From Erythrobacter sp. KY5 (lineage in GTDB: Bacteria > Pseudomonadota > Alphaproteobacteria > Sphingomonadales > Sphingomonadaceae), in contig NZ_CP021912.1 in NCBI RefSeq assembly GCF_003264115.1, forward strand, positions 1,347,001 to 1,411,000: 64,000 nt of DNA. Direction: 5' to 3'. This document shows, one piece after another, positions 1 to 9,048 of this stretch. Under the pieces are notes generated by a model, which made no database searches, had not been told where the DNA came from, and saw only the letters and a program-made list of their open reading frames with translations. How positions within the stretch are numbered: position 1 is the first letter of the stretch; every line of letters starts with the position of its first letter. Both the position numbers and the translations under genes were made by a program.

Positions 1-432
1 CGAGCCGACCATGCCGGTCGTTTCCGCACCGTGCACGCCCCAGTTGATCCACAGCACCATCGGCGCAGCGCCGGGCGCGGCGTTGCCCTGCGCGCGGGCC
101 AGGTGGGTCTGGCGAATGCTCTCGATACTCGCGTGGTTCTGTGGGCTGGTGACGGTGAAGGTGAGGATCGGGCGGCGTTCGTGCGAGTAGCCGATCGTTT
201 CTACCGTGATCCTGTCCGAGCGCGCCGCAAGATCGCGCAGATAGGTGACGAGGTCGCCATATCGCACCGGACGCTCACCAATTTCGTAGCCCGCGCTGTC
301 CTCAAAGGATGGGATGCTCTCGTCATAGGTGACGCCTGCAACCTGAAAGAATTCGACCGGCTCGGCAGCGGCGGGCACCGCAGCCAACGGCATCGAAAAA
401 GCGGCAAGGGCGGCGAGAGCGCGGCGCAGCAT
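1..432 (-). CDS. M14-family zinc carboxypeptidase, N-terminal part (runs off window)
   Basis: The reverse strand reads 144 codons from an ATG at 432 to the window edge. Residues 1-23 form a signal peptide (MLRR, then an Ala/Leu-rich core ending AAA), so the protein is exported. After a short lead comes the start of a carboxypeptidase-A-like domain with WGVHGAE at residues 131-137. H134 and E137 fit the HxxE pair that binds zinc in M14 peptidases. The second zinc His and the catalytic Glu would lie beyond the edge. It diverges from the S9 peptidase gene at 595, so two exported peptidases share one upstream region. Family assignment is good; the substrate is unknown. Confidence 0.8.
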   Translation of the reverse strand, partial: MLRRALAALAAFSMPLAAVPAAAEPVEFFQVAGVTYDESIPSFEDSAGYEIGERPVRYGDLVTYLRDLAARSDRITVETIGYSHERRPILTFTVTSPQNHASIESIRQTHLARAQGNAAPGAAPMVLWINWGVHGAETTGMVGS

Positions 433-594
433 GGGCAATCCTCGTGAACGTGACTGTTTGAGCCAGCGTCCTGGACAAGACGCCGTGAGTGCTTCTCGCT
501 AGCTCATGGGCCGCGCAAGTCAAATCCCGATCGAAATGGCCGCTTGATGCGAGCCGCATGCCCGCTATGGTTTCGCCAAAGGGGAAAACAACTT

Positions 595-3009
595 ATGCGC
601 GCATCTTTTATCGCAACCACCGGACTTGCAATGGTTTTTGGTCTTGGAGCCACCGTGCCCGCATCGGCGCAGGACGGTTACCAGACCCCGCCGCCGGAGG
701 TGACCGATATCGTCACCCGCGCACCTGCACCGCGCGTCTCGATCTCGCCTGATAATGACCTCATCCTGCTGATGGAGCGCGAGGCCCTGCCGCCGGTTGC
801 CGATCTTGCGCGGCCGATGGAAAAGCTCGCCGGGATCCGCCTCGATGCGAGCGTCAACGATCGTTACGGCACGCGCGACTTTGTCGGCCTGTCGCTTCAG
901 GACATCGCCACCGGAGAGGTACGCTCGATCGACCTGCCGGCCAATGCGGACATCTCGGACGTCGCGTGGTCCACCGACGGGTCGAAAATCGTCTTCACCA
1001 ACACGCGCGCTGACGCGATGGATGTTCACGTCCTCGATACCGCCAGCGGGCAAGTTACGACATTGATGACCGGGGGAGTGAACCCGGTATTCCAAAGCCC
1101 GACATGGCTGCCCGGCGGCTCGCTTCTGACACTCGCCATCCCGTCCGATCGGGGCGAAAAGCCGATGGAATCGCTCACCCCGCAAGGCCCGGCGATCCAG
1201 GACGCATCAGGCGGCCAGGAAGCGCAGACCCGCACGTTTCAGGACCTGCTCGAAAACCCGCATGACGAGGCGATGTTCAAATGGCTCGCCACCAGCCAGC
1301 CGGTGATCATGGACGCCGATGGCTCGAACATTCGCATGGTGGGCGAACCGCGTATCTACACCAACGTCAGCGCATCGCCCGACGGCCAGTACCTGCTGAT
1401 GGAATGGATCAGCGAACCGTTTTCGTACCAGGTGCCGTGGTATCGCTTCCCGCACACAAGCGCGGTCTTTACGATGGACGGCGACCTCGTCTCCACAATC
1501 GTCGAACAGCCGCTTGCCGACGCTCTACCCGTACAGGGCGTCGTCACCGGAAGGCGCAGCATCCAGTGGCATCCGGGCGAAGATGCAATGCTGATGTGGG
1601 TTGAGGCGCAGGACGGCGGCGATCCGAGGACCGAAAGCGACAATCGCGACAATGTGCTCGCCTTCGAGGCCCCTTTTAGGGGTGAGGGCAGAGTGCTCGC
1701 ACGGCTCGAAGACCGCGCATCGGGCGCGATGGGGATTGAGGGGACCGACGACCTCATCGTCTACGAATATGACCGCGACACCCGCGAGCTTCGCCAGACA
1801 CTGGTCGATGTGCGCGACGGCGAAGCGGCGCGCGAGATCGGCCTTCGCAACATTCAGGATGCGTACAACGATCCCGGCAGCCCGCTGATGACCACCAACG
1901 AATACGGCAAATATGTCGCTCGAAACGTTGACGGCAAACTGTTGCTGACCGGTTCTGGTGCGACACCGGAAGGGCTGCGCCCGTTCCTGAGGCGTTTCGA
2001 CCTCTCAACGCTCGATACCGAAGAGCTTTGGCGCAATTCAGGAGAGCAGCTGGAATCGGTGATCGACGTCGTGACCGAGGACGGAAGCGAGTTCATCACC
2101 TTCTACGAAAGCCCGACCAATCCGGGCAATGTGAAGCTCTATTCCGGCGGGTCAGAACAATTCCTGACGAACTTCCCCGATCCGCACCCCGAACTGACCG
2201 GCATCAAGCGCGAACTCGTGACCTACACCCGCGAAGACGGAGTGGAGCTGACGGCAACGCTCTACCTGCCGCCCGAATACAAGGAGGGCGACAAGGTGCC
2301 GGTCGTGGTCTGGGCCTATCCGCGCGAATTCAACGACGCATCCACCGCAGGCCAGAACCGCGATTCGCCATACCGCTTCACCCGGATCGGAGGCTATTCG
2401 CATCTGTTCTTCCTGACGCAAGGGTACGCCGTGCTCGACCGGGCCTCGATGCCGGTGGTTGGCTCCGATCCGGAAACGGTCAACGACACCTTCATCGAAC
2501 AGGTCGTCTCCAATGCTCAGGCCGCAGTCGACTTCACGGTCGAGCGCGGCTTTGGCGACGGAGTGCGGCTGGGTGTCGGTGGGCACAGCTATGGCGCTTT
2601 CATGACCGCTCACCTCCTGGCGCGCAGCGACCTGTTCCGCGCAGGCATCGCGCGTTCGGGCGCATACAACCGCACGCTCACCCCCTTCGGTTTTCAGGCA
2701 GAACGCCGCATCTTCTGGGACACGCCCGAGACCTACTACCGCCTCAGCCCCTTCATGGCGGCGAACATGATCAACGAGCCGGTGCTGTTCATCCACGGCG
2801 ACAATGACAGCAATTCAGGCACGTTCCCGCAGCAGTCAGAGCGCATGTTCGCAGCGGTCAAGGGCACGGGTGGAACCGCGCGGCTCGTCATGCTGCCGCA
2901 CGAGGACCACGGTTATCGCGGCCGCGAATCCGTGCTGCACACGCTTCACGAGATGTTCGAATGGTTCGATGCCCACGTGAAAAACGCAGAGGTAGAGACG
3001 GCCGAATGA
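595..3009 (+). CDS. Exported S9-family (prolyl-oligopeptidase-like) serine peptidase
   Basis: 804 residues. The ATG at 595 is preferred over an in-frame ATG at 544 because it opens directly onto a signal peptide (MRASFIATT through ASAQ) and has an AAAGGGG ribosome binding site. The N-terminal half is the repetitive beta-propeller expected of S9 enzymes, and the C-terminal 250 residues are an alpha/beta-hydrolase domain. The nucleophile motif GGHSYGAF puts Ser at about residue 665. GDNDSN (Asp 736/738) and EDHGYRG (His 772) complete the triad. The arrangement resembles S9C/S9D peptidases, some of which cleave after Glu. It probably degrades peptides in the periplasm. Specificity cannot be read from the sequence. 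Confidence 0.9.
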   Translation: MRASFIATTGLAMVFGLGATVPASAQDGYQTPPPEVTDIVTRAPAPRVSISPDNDLILLMEREALPPVADLARPMEKLAGIRLDASVNDRYGTRDFVGLSLQDIATGEVRSIDLPANADISDVAWSTDGSKIVFTNTRADAMDVHVLDTASGQVTTLMTGGVNPVFQSPTWLPGGSLLTLAIPSDRGEKPMESLTPQGPAIQDASGGQEAQTRTFQDLLENPHDEAMFKWLATSQPVIMDADGSNIRMVGEPRIYTNVSASPDGQYLLMEWISEPFSYQVPWYRFPHTSAVFTMDGDLVSTIVEQPLADALPVQGVVTGRRSIQWHPGEDAMLMWVEAQDGGDPRTESDNRDNVLAFEAPFRGEGRVLARLEDRASGAMGIEGTDDLIVYEYDRDTRELRQTLVDVRDGEAAREIGLRNIQDAYNDPGSPLMTTNEYGKYVARNVDGKLLLTGSGATPEGLRPFLRRFDLSTLDTEELWRNSGEQLESVIDVVTEDGSEFITFYESPTNPGNVKLYSGGSEQFLTNFPDPHPELTGIKRELVTYTREDGVELTATLYLPPEYKEGDKVPVVVWAYPREFNDASTAGQNRDSPYRFTRIGGYSHLFFLTQGYAVLDRASMPVVGSDPETVNDTFIEQVVSNAQAAVDFTVERGFGDGVRLGVGGHSYGAFMTAHLLARSDLFRAGIARSGAYNRTLTPFGFQAERRIFWDTPETYYRLSPFMAANMINEPVLFIHGDNDSNSGTFPQQSERMFAAVKGTGGTARLVMLPHEDHGYRGRESVLHTLHEMFEWFDAHVKNAEVETAE

Positions 3010-3190
3010 AGCGCAACTTGGTTGGAAGGGATCACGCGTTCCACCAACGCTGAGTCAAATTTCAGCAGGCAGGCTCCCGATCGGCTGAGAAGCATGCGTA
3101 TCCAATGGCGGCTTCGCGCCGTCATATTGGACATTCTGGCCATCAAGGTGAGGGCCCGAAAGCGGGACTTCTGTTTCGCCCGTTCCAGCT

Positions 3191-3231
3191 CCTGCACCTC
3201 TTTCAGCGAATAACGCTCAAAGAGGTGCAGG
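3191..3231. terminator. Perfect 13-bp hairpin at the end of the SET gene
   Basis: Positions 3191-3203 and 3219-3231 are perfect reverse complements (13 bp). The 15-nt loop can itself pair AGCG with CGCT. The SET gene stop codon (3217-3219) lies at the edge of the loop, so the last four sense codons are inside the stem. There is no T-run on either side, so it may act as a weak terminator or an mRNA-stabilising 3' end between two genes that converge here. Confidence 0.5.
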
Positions 3232-3642
3232 GTCCTGTTCGGGTCGACTGGCTGGAATGAATTGGCGCCCCTCGTCCATCACGAACTGCGGGTCGAATTC
3301 ACCATAATCGCAAGTGATTTCTTCTCCGGCTGCAATGTCCCTGATCGCCCAACCTATGTTGGGATCGGTGAAGTCGGTATTCGGACGATCCGCATGGTTC
3401 ATAAAGCGCCCGTTGTCGAACTCGACAACAGTGAGACCGGGACGCGTCATGTGCGGGTAGCCGTAGCGTGAGACGAAACGACGAAGAACTTCCGGGAGCG
3501 CGTCGATGTCGGTAATCGAGGACAACTGGTCGAAGCGTTCGTCGAGGGTCCAGATTGCGCAGCCGGAAGAGATGGGCTCCGCAGCGAAAACTCCGACCCC
3601 TTCGATAAGGCTGGGGCCGATATATGTAGGAACGATCAGCAT
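3217..3642 (-). CDS. SET domain protein (putative protein-lysine methyltransferase)
   Basis: 141 residues, almost entirely a SET domain. It opens with a GVGVFAAEPISSG-like strand (residues 14-27), typical of the SET N-terminal sheet. The core motif NHADRPNT (about residues 96-103) corresponds to the NHxxxPN of S-adenosylmethionine binding, followed by GEEITCDYG (about 119-127), which matches the catalytic-tyrosine motif. There are no pre- or post-SET cysteine clusters, as is usual for stand-alone bacterial SET proteins. It lies 3 bp downstream of a small uncharacterised gene on the same strand, probably in one operon. The bacterial substrate is unknown. Confidence 0.85.
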   Translation of the reverse strand: MLIVPTYIGPSLIEGVGVFAAEPISSGCAIWTLDERFDQLSSITDIDALPEVLRRFVSRYGYPHMTRPGLTVVEFDNGRFMNHADRPNTDFTDPNIGWAIRDIAAGEEITCDYGEFDPQFVMDEGRQFIPASRPEQDPAPL

Positions 3643-3645
3643 CGC

Positions 3646-4023
3646 TCATGATCCGGGTGCGCAGGAAGCGGCCACCCACGCGCCATCGTGACCATTCTCG
3701 ACAGCGGCGAATAATTGCTCGCGATTGCGATTCTCGACAATAGGAAATCGTCTGATCAACGATAAAAAATGGTCGTTTTTGGTGGCCCCGATCATCGACC
3801 GGGCTTTGCTCAAGAGCAACCGTTCGTCGTCTCTCCAGAGCAAGCCCTGCAAAGACAATCGCCAGACTGTTCGACGCGCGGATTTTTTCGCATCACAATC
3901 CTTGACGAAGCGTGCGCCTGACATAAATCGCAAGATGTCGCCGGGCCCCTCTGGCGAATGCCGCCGGTGCATTCGCGATGTCGGAACGATATTGTCCCAA
4001 CGACCGGCCCGGTTTGAAACCAT
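3646..4023 (-). CDS. Hypothetical protein upstream of the SET gene
   Basis: Up to 125 residues, not recognised. A shorter start at 3924 (MSGARF) is equally possible. The C-terminal half (after RRTVWRLSLQG) is basic and amphipathic and has no membrane segment or known motif. Reality is supported mainly by the stop codon lying 3 bp before the SET start, which suggests coupled translation, and by plausible codon use. The competing plus-strand frame over 3725-4060 looks less protein-like. If real, it may be a partner or substrate of the SET protein, but that is a guess from position only. Confidence 0.45.
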   Translation of the reverse strand: MVSNRAGRWDNIVPTSRMHRRHSPEGPGDILRFMSGARFVKDCDAKKSARRTVWRLSLQGLLWRDDERLLLSKARSMIGATKNDHFLSLIRRFPIVENRNREQLFAAVENGHDGAWVAASCAPGS

Positions 4024-4056
4024 GCTTTCAATCCATGCGTCTAGCTACCTGTCCAG

Positions 4057-4311
4057 ATGATGACGACGCTCATCGACACGCTCGATATTCTGATTGTCGT
4101 TGCCGCGCTTTCTTCTGCATGGCTGTGGTTCAGGTCCAGTCGCAGGAGAGTGCGCCGGGTCAGCCGACATGAAGAATTCAATCACGCCGACCTCAACCGC
4201 GTGGTCACCGCTCTCAACCGCACCCAACTTCTCAATTCGCGCGCCGCCCTGGCGACGGCCATCGCGGGTTTGTTCGCAGGCTTCCGGTGGCTTCTGGAGT
4301 TGTTCAGATGA
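4057..4311 (+). CDS. Small hypothetical membrane protein
   Basis: 84 residues. A hydrophobic segment at residues 5-25 (LIDTLDILIVVAALSSAWLWF) is followed by an Arg-rich stretch (RSSRRRVRRVSR), which by the positive-inside rule would be cytoplasmic. An amphipathic middle and a second hydrophobic segment near the C terminus follow. No family recognised. Its TGA overlaps the ATG of the antiporter gene (ATGA at 4308-4311), so the two are probably translationally coupled and the product may be an accessory of the transporter. Confidence 0.6.
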   Translation: MMTTLIDTLDILIVVAALSSAWLWFRSSRRRVRRVSRHEEFNHADLNRVVTALNRTQLLNSRAALATAIAGLFAGFRWLLELFR

Positions 4312-5258
4312 CCTATCTGGTGGTGCTCGGCGGGCTCGTGCTGCTTGCGATTGGCGGAGATCTCTTGGTGCGAGGCGCAGTGGGTCTCAGCACGAAGCTC
4401 GGCGTGTCGCCTTTGCTAGCCGGCCTGACAATCGTCGGGTTCGGAACGTCGACCCCTGAACTCGTCACCAGCCTTCAGGCAGCGCTGCAAGGGTCACCGG
4501 GGATCGCCATCGGCAATGTGGTTGGGTCCAACATCGCCAACGTCCTGCTTATCCTGGGGGTCTCGGCGGTCATCCTTCCGCTTGCGATAGAGCCTCGCGC
4601 GTTCCGGCGTGACGGGCTTGCGCTGATCACAGCAACGCTCGCTTGCGTAATCGCGGTGCTGATCGGGGAACTCACCAGACCTATTGGCATTGCGCTACTC
4701 GCGGGGATGGTCGGCTATGTCCTCTACGCCTATTTCGGCGAAAGACGTGCCGCGACGGTGGAAGGCGAAGTGCATGTCCTGAAGGCGCAAGATGCGGGCC
4801 CGGCCACGCGCTTTGGGTTCGTTATGCTTTCCGCATTCGTGATTGCGGGCCTCGCTGCGGCCATCCTCGGTGCCAATCTGCTGGTTCAAGGTTCCGTCGA
4901 ACTCGCGCGCTCCTTTGCGATTTCGGAGGCCGTGATCGGGGTGAGCGTCGTCGCCCTCGGCACCTCGCTGCCCGAATTAATCGCCTGTGTCGTCGCCGCC
5001 TTGCGCAAACATGGTGACGTTGCGCTCGGCAACGTAATCGGCTCCAACATCTACAACGTCTTCGGCATCCTCGGCATCACCGCTATCGTCGAGCCACTCG
5101 ATGTGCCAGCCGAGATTATCCGTCTCGATATCTGGGTGTTTGCCGCTGCCACCATGCTCTTGCTGGCATTCCTGCGTTCGGGCTGGCGGATCAGCCGGAT
5201 CGAGGGGGCCACCTTCATCGCCGCCTATGCCGGGTACTGCGCTGTCATCTTCTCGTAG
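4308..5258 (+). CDS. Calcium/sodium antiporter (CaCA family, YrbG-like)
   Basis: 316 residues with about ten hydrophobic segments in two inverted halves. The two alpha-repeat signatures are clear: GFGTSTPEL at residues 44-52 and ALGTSLPEL near 217-225. The Ser/Thr and Glu residues in these repeats form the ion-binding site in this family. Each is followed by a GNVVGSN- or GNVIGSN-type helix. The family exchanges Ca2+ (or another divalent cation) against Na+ or H+ across the inner membrane. The start at 4308 is preferred over 4287 because of the four-base overlap with the upstream gene. The ion cannot be assigned from sequence. Confidence 0.9.
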   Translation: MTYLVVLGGLVLLAIGGDLLVRGAVGLSTKLGVSPLLAGLTIVGFGTSTPELVTSLQAALQGSPGIAIGNVVGSNIANVLLILGVSAVILPLAIEPRAFRRDGLALITATLACVIAVLIGELTRPIGIALLAGMVGYVLYAYFGERRAATVEGEVHVLKAQDAGPATRFGFVMLSAFVIAGLAAAILGANLLVQGSVELARSFAISEAVIGVSVVALGTSLPELIACVVAALRKHGDVALGNVIGSNIYNVFGILGITAIVEPLDVPAEIIRLDIWVFAAATMLLLAFLRSGWRISRIEGATFIAAYAGYCAVIFS

Positions 5259-5286
5259 AGCCAGCCCCGCGCGAAGACTGCTGACA

Positions 5287-5607
5287 TCAGGCAGTGATCG
5301 ATGCCGCGACGTCGATCGCCACAAGAGCCGCGACGGCGAAAAGCACCAGATTGACCGGATGTTCGCGGGTTCCGTCCTGAATGACCCAGACGCGAAACAG
5401 CGCGATCAGCGCCGCCACGCCCGCAAGCAGGACCAGCAGGCGCTCGAACTGGGTTTGTCCGAAGAACACCTGACCGCATACGTTGGCGGCGAAGAACCCC
5501 GCCCAGATATAGAAGGCTGAAATACAGACCTGCGCGGCGGAGAACTGTTGTAGCGAATTTCTCATATGTGTGACCGGTTTGATCCCCACGATTTTGTGCA
5601 ACCTCAT
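5287..5607 (-). CDS. Small integral membrane protein, unknown function
   Basis: 106 residues if translation starts at 5607. An internal ATG at 5565 would give 92. Three hydrophobic segments follow an amphipathic N terminus: FYIWAGFFAANVCG, LLVLLAGVAALIALFRVWV and LVLFAVAALVAIDVAA. The start at 5607 overlaps the TGA of the upstream small gene as TGATG (5609-5605), which supports translational coupling. A reading that simply runs on from 5868 in the same frame would fuse the two genes. That reading is rejected because the middle of the fused frame is not protein-like. No family recognised. Confidence 0.6.
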   Translation of the reverse strand: MRLHKIVGIKPVTHMRNSLQQFSAAQVCISAFYIWAGFFAANVCGQVFFGQTQFERLLVLLAGVAALIALFRVWVIQDGTREHPVNLVLFAVAALVAIDVAASITA

Positions 5608-5868
5608 CAAGAGTGTGCGACAAGAGAAATGATGCCGATCGCACAAATGACGATGGTTGCGAGGACCAGTGGGGCCTCGATGCAGCGCGATATCGCCTTC
5701 GCGTTTTCCGTTCGTAACTGCTCGGCCTTGCGCGCCAGATGAAGTTATGAGTTCGAAAAGCTTATCTTCCCGTTTTTCGGGATAGCGTCGAAGCAACGTT
5801 GCGATGCGATCGCGACGCGCCTGATTTCCTTCGGCGAGCGACGACATCGTATCGACCATGATGGACAC
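5607..5868 (-). pseudogene. Small membrane-anchored protein gene with an apparent one-base frameshift
   Basis: The first 43 or so codons from 5868 (through RIATLLRRYPEKREDKLFEL) look like a cytoplasmic helical region. That frame then becomes His/Arg/Cys-rich nonsense. In the frame one base further on, a natural ending appears: ARKAEQLRTENAKAI, then a transmembrane segment (APLVLATIVICAIGIISLV), stopping at the TGA at 5609-5607, which is coupled to the next start. Skipping one base near 5738-5748 joins the halves into a single tail-anchored protein of about 86 residues. This may be a real mutation, a sequencing or assembly error, or less likely a programmed shift; no obvious slippery heptamer is seen. 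Confidence 0.55.
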
Positions 5869-5965
5869 TCCGCAACGCCGCCGGCATTCTGGCGGGCAGT
5901 GCTGAAGTTCGAAGGGTCAGGAGCGAGGATACCTTGCGATACCCCGCTCCTTGCCTCTCTCCTCC

Positions 5966-6208
5966 TTATTGCGTCGGAGCGGTTTCGCCCTCGGAAGGAG
6001 CTTCGGTTTCTTCTACAGCGCCTGGAACCGCGGCATCCGGTTCAGGAGCAGGTTCGGTGACAGCAGGAGTTGTCTCGGCGGGTTCGACAGGACTCTCAAG
6101 AACGGGCGTTTCCGTTTCGGTGGCGACCGGTTCGGACTTGGGGCCATCACATGCAGCAAGCGTCAACGCAGCGAGGCCGACGCCAAGCGCGAAATTCACC
6201 TTGTTCAT
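5966..6208 (-). CDS. Small acidic Pro/Glu-rich lipoprotein
   Basis: 80 residues. The ATG at 6208 is chosen because it gives a lipoprotein signal peptide (MNKVNFAL through LTLAAC, lipobox Cys at residue 20). The mature part has no globular domain. It is a low-complexity chain of Glu, Pro, Thr and Ala (ETETPVLESPVEPAETTP-like), probably extended and surface- or periplasm-exposed on a lipid anchor. No function can be assigned. It is flanked by unrelated genes and appears monocistronic. Confidence 0.7.
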   Translation of the reverse strand: MNKVNFALGVGLAALTLAACDGPKSEPVATETETPVLESPVEPAETTPAVTEPAPEPDAAVPGAVEETEAPSEGETAPTQ

Positions 6209-6444
6209 CTTCGGTTTTCCTAAAAGACCCACGATCACAAGCGATCGGGGACGCGCGCAAATACTCCTCTCCAATGAGTCGCACCAGCCACATTTTTGCA
6301 ATTCTTACCCTCTTGCGCAGGTATTTACGCCGAAATGCATGGCTCGCGTAACATTCGTGTTTGTACCGGGCATATTTGGTGTTAATTTGCTCGCTGGCTG
6401 GCAGGACGCAGATACGCGGTCGCGGGCCGTGGATTTGCTCCCGT

Positions 6445-8016
6445 ATGTTTCTCGACCGGGTGAAGCCCCTCGACGCCATCCTTGCAGCGGCGGAGAAAAA
6501 ATCGCTCAAGCGTTCGCTTGGCGGCCTTCAACTGATGCTGTTCGGCATCGGCTGCATCATCGGAACGGGCATATTCGTCCTGACCGCTGCGGGAGCGCAG
6601 AAAGCCGGACCGGGCTTGATGCTGGCCTTCGCCATTGCTGGGATGATCTGCGTGGTCGCGGCGCTGTGCTATGCCGAAATTGCCTCGACCATTCCGGTTT
6701 CCGGTTCGGCCTATACCTACACCTATGCGACGATGGGCGAGTTCCTCGCATGGACGGTGGGCTGGGCGCTGGTGCTCGAATACGCGATCGCGGCGAGCGC
6801 GGTCTCGGTGGGGTGGTCTGGCTATTTCGTCGGAACGATCCTTGGCGAAACGTTCGGCATCGTTCTGCCAGCATCGCTTTCAGGCGGTCCTTTGGCGCTC
6901 GGAGGTGTGGAAGGAGGTCTGATTAATCTGCCGGCGCTAGCAATCGCGCTGCTTGTTACCGTGCTGCTGATGATCGGCACTAGCGAGAGTGCGAAGGTCA
7001 ATGCTATCCTCGTGACGATCAAGGTGTCCGCACTCACGATCTTCATCGCGCTCACCCTGCCTCAGGTCGATCCCGAAAAATTCAACCCTTTCCTGCCTGC
7101 GGGTGTCTTCGGAGGGTGGGGCAGCGGTCTTGGCGCAGTCGGAGCCGCAGCCACGATCTTCTTCGCCTATGTTGGGTTCGACGCGGTATCGACCGCCGCC
7201 GAGGAAACGAAGAATCCGCAACGCAACGTGCCTGTCGGCCTCGTGGGCTCGCTGCTGTTTTGCACGTTGTTCTACATCGCCGTCGCCGCAGGGGCGATCG
7301 GAAATATCGGCGGGCAACCGATCACGGGGCCTGATGGCATTCCCTTCCCCGCTGGCTCCGAAGAGCTCGCTCGGCAGTGCGCACTGCCGGCATATTCTGC
7401 GGCACTCGTCTGTTCGGACGAAGCGCTCGCTCATGTGCTGCGCGAGATCGGCTGGTCGGGTGTTGGCAACGCGCTTGGTTACGCAGCTTTTCTTGCGCTG
7501 CCGTCGGTCATTCTCGTTCTGTTGTTCGCCCAGACCCGCATCTTCTTCGTGATGAGCCGGGACGGGTTGTTGCCCGAAATCCTCAGCAAGGTGCACCCCA
7601 GATGGCAAACGCCTTATGTTGTAACGGCAGTGACGGGCATGGCGGTCGCCCTTGCCGCCGCCTTCTTCCCGGTCGGTCAGCTGGCAGACATCGCCAATGC
7701 CGGCACGCTTTATGCCTTTGCCCTGGTGGCCATTGCCGTGATGGTGCTGCGGAGGACGCGGCCCGATGTGAAGCGCCATTTCAGAGTACAGGGTCTCTGG
7801 TTTGTCGCGCCCGCAGCAGTTTCAGGCTGTCTGTTCCTGTTCTTCAACCTTCCGTTGGAAGCCATGATCGTGCTCCCGCTTTGGAGCTTTGTCGGTATCG
7901 CAATCTACCTTGGTTACGGGAGACGCAGGAGCCATCTTGGCCGCGGCATCATCGAGGTCGTGGATGACGTGGCCGGTGACGAGACCCTGATCCCGATCCA
8001 CCCGCCGCGCTCCTGA
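6445..8016 (+). CDS. APC-family amino acid permease (cationic amino acid transporter type)
   Basis: 523 residues from the ATG at 6445 (MFLDRVKPLDAILA). In-frame starts upstream would add an unlikely 28-residue lead. There are about twelve membrane segments. The first carries the family signature GIGCIIGTGIFVLTG-like (seen as IGCIIGTGIFVLTA), whose Gly residues bind the substrate backbone. A long YAEIASTIPVSGSAYTY region follows, as in the CAT/YfnA branch. The insertion with two Cys (residues near CALPAYSAALVC) in an external loop is typical of this group. Substrate is unknown; uptake of neutral or cationic amino acids is likely. Confidence 0.88.
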   Translation: MFLDRVKPLDAILAAAEKKSLKRSLGGLQLMLFGIGCIIGTGIFVLTAAGAQKAGPGLMLAFAIAGMICVVAALCYAEIASTIPVSGSAYTYTYATMGEFLAWTVGWALVLEYAIAASAVSVGWSGYFVGTILGETFGIVLPASLSGGPLALGGVEGGLINLPALAIALLVTVLLMIGTSESAKVNAILVTIKVSALTIFIALTLPQVDPEKFNPFLPAGVFGGWGSGLGAVGAAATIFFAYVGFDAVSTAAEETKNPQRNVPVGLVGSLLFCTLFYIAVAAGAIGNIGGQPITGPDGIPFPAGSEELARQCALPAYSAALVCSDEALAHVLREIGWSGVGNALGYAAFLALPSVILVLLFAQTRIFFVMSRDGLLPEILSKVHPRWQTPYVVTAVTGMAVALAAAFFPVGQLADIANAGTLYAFALVAIAVMVLRRTRPDVKRHFRVQGLWFVAPAAVSGCLFLFFNLPLEAMIVLPLWSFVGIAIYLGYGRRRSHLGRGIIEVVDDVAGDETLIPIHPPRS

Positions 8017-8056
8017 AGCAGAGCGCGAAAGTCACTTGAGAATTGAGCAGGACGCG

Positions 8057-8836
8057 ATGCTCGCCGAACTCCCCCAGTGGCTGATCGAGTTGTTGCCTTT
8101 CATCGCGATCGGCTTTGCGGCGCAAATCGTCGATGGCGCGCTCGGCATGGCGTTTGGAGTGATAACCCAGACCATGCTGGTCGGCGTCCTCGGCCTGCCC
8201 CCCGCCACCGCGTCCGCCAGCGTCCATTTCGTCGAAGTGTTCACCACCGGCGCTTCGGGCTCAAGTCATTTGTGGCGGCGCAACATCGACTGGAGGCTTT
8301 TTCGCCGTATCGTGCCTGCCGGTGTCCTCGCGGGCGCCGCCGGAGCCTACGTGCTGTCAAATGTCGATGCATCTATCGCCAGACCGGTCATCCTCGTTTA
8401 TCTTGTCGCTATCGGTTTCTATCTTCTGTTCAAGGCGATCCGGTTTGGGAAGAGGCGGCGCGCAGGCAGGCCTCGCTTCATAGCACCGTTGGCGGCCGTC
8501 GGCGGCTTTCTCGACAGTGCGGGTGGCGGCGGATGGGGCCCGATCGTGACATCGAACCTTCTGGTGCAAGGAACGGACCCGCGCACAACCATCGGGACCG
8601 TGAGTGCATCCGAATTTCTTCTGACGTTGACTGTGTCGATCGCTTTCACGCTGACGCTGGGTCTTGCCGCGTTCACGAATGTGGTGGTGGGACTGATTAT
8701 AGGCGGTGTGATCGCCGCTCCGTTCGGAGCGATACTCGTCAGCCGCATTCCGCCAAGGCTGCTGCTTATAGCGGTAGCGCTCGTACTTATCGCCACGAGC
8801 GCCTTCGGCCTATGGGCGTTCGTGTCCGCGAAGTGA
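8057..8836 (+). CDS. TauE/SafE-family sulfite or organic-anion exporter
   Basis: 259 residues from ATG 8057 (a TTG at 8036 is an alternative). There are seven to eight hydrophobic segments. It shows the duplicated TauE/SafE pattern: an early segment with DGALGMAFGVITQTM and a second half with DSAGGGGWGPIVTSNLL (about residues 152-168), each followed by a conserved basic loop. Members move sulfite, sulfoacetate and other organosulfur anions across the inner membrane. No sulfur gene lies next to it. The siroheme synthase 32 kb away is too far to imply linkage. Confidence 0.87.
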   Translation: MLAELPQWLIELLPFIAIGFAAQIVDGALGMAFGVITQTMLVGVLGLPPATASASVHFVEVFTTGASGSSHLWRRNIDWRLFRRIVPAGVLAGAAGAYVLSNVDASIARPVILVYLVAIGFYLLFKAIRFGKRRRAGRPRFIAPLAAVGGFLDSAGGGGWGPIVTSNLLVQGTDPRTTIGTVSASEFLLTLTVSIAFTLTLGLAAFTNVVVGLIIGGVIAAPFGAILVSRIPPRLLLIAVALVLIATSAFGLWAFVSAK

Positions 8837-9048
8837 GTGCGGCGAATGCGATTGGGCGCCTGGAGTGGTCTGGTGTCGCTTCACCTTCGCGTGTTCTTTG
8901 ACTTTCTGTCCGCTCTCTCGCGCATATTCCAAAGAGCAAACCGTCCGTTCCCGGCCCATGTCGAGACCACATACGATGGTCGAAATCGAGCGATGAGCGA
9001 GCGGACTAGCGTGGCCTACATACGTTGAGACACGGGGTCAGCAGCGGC

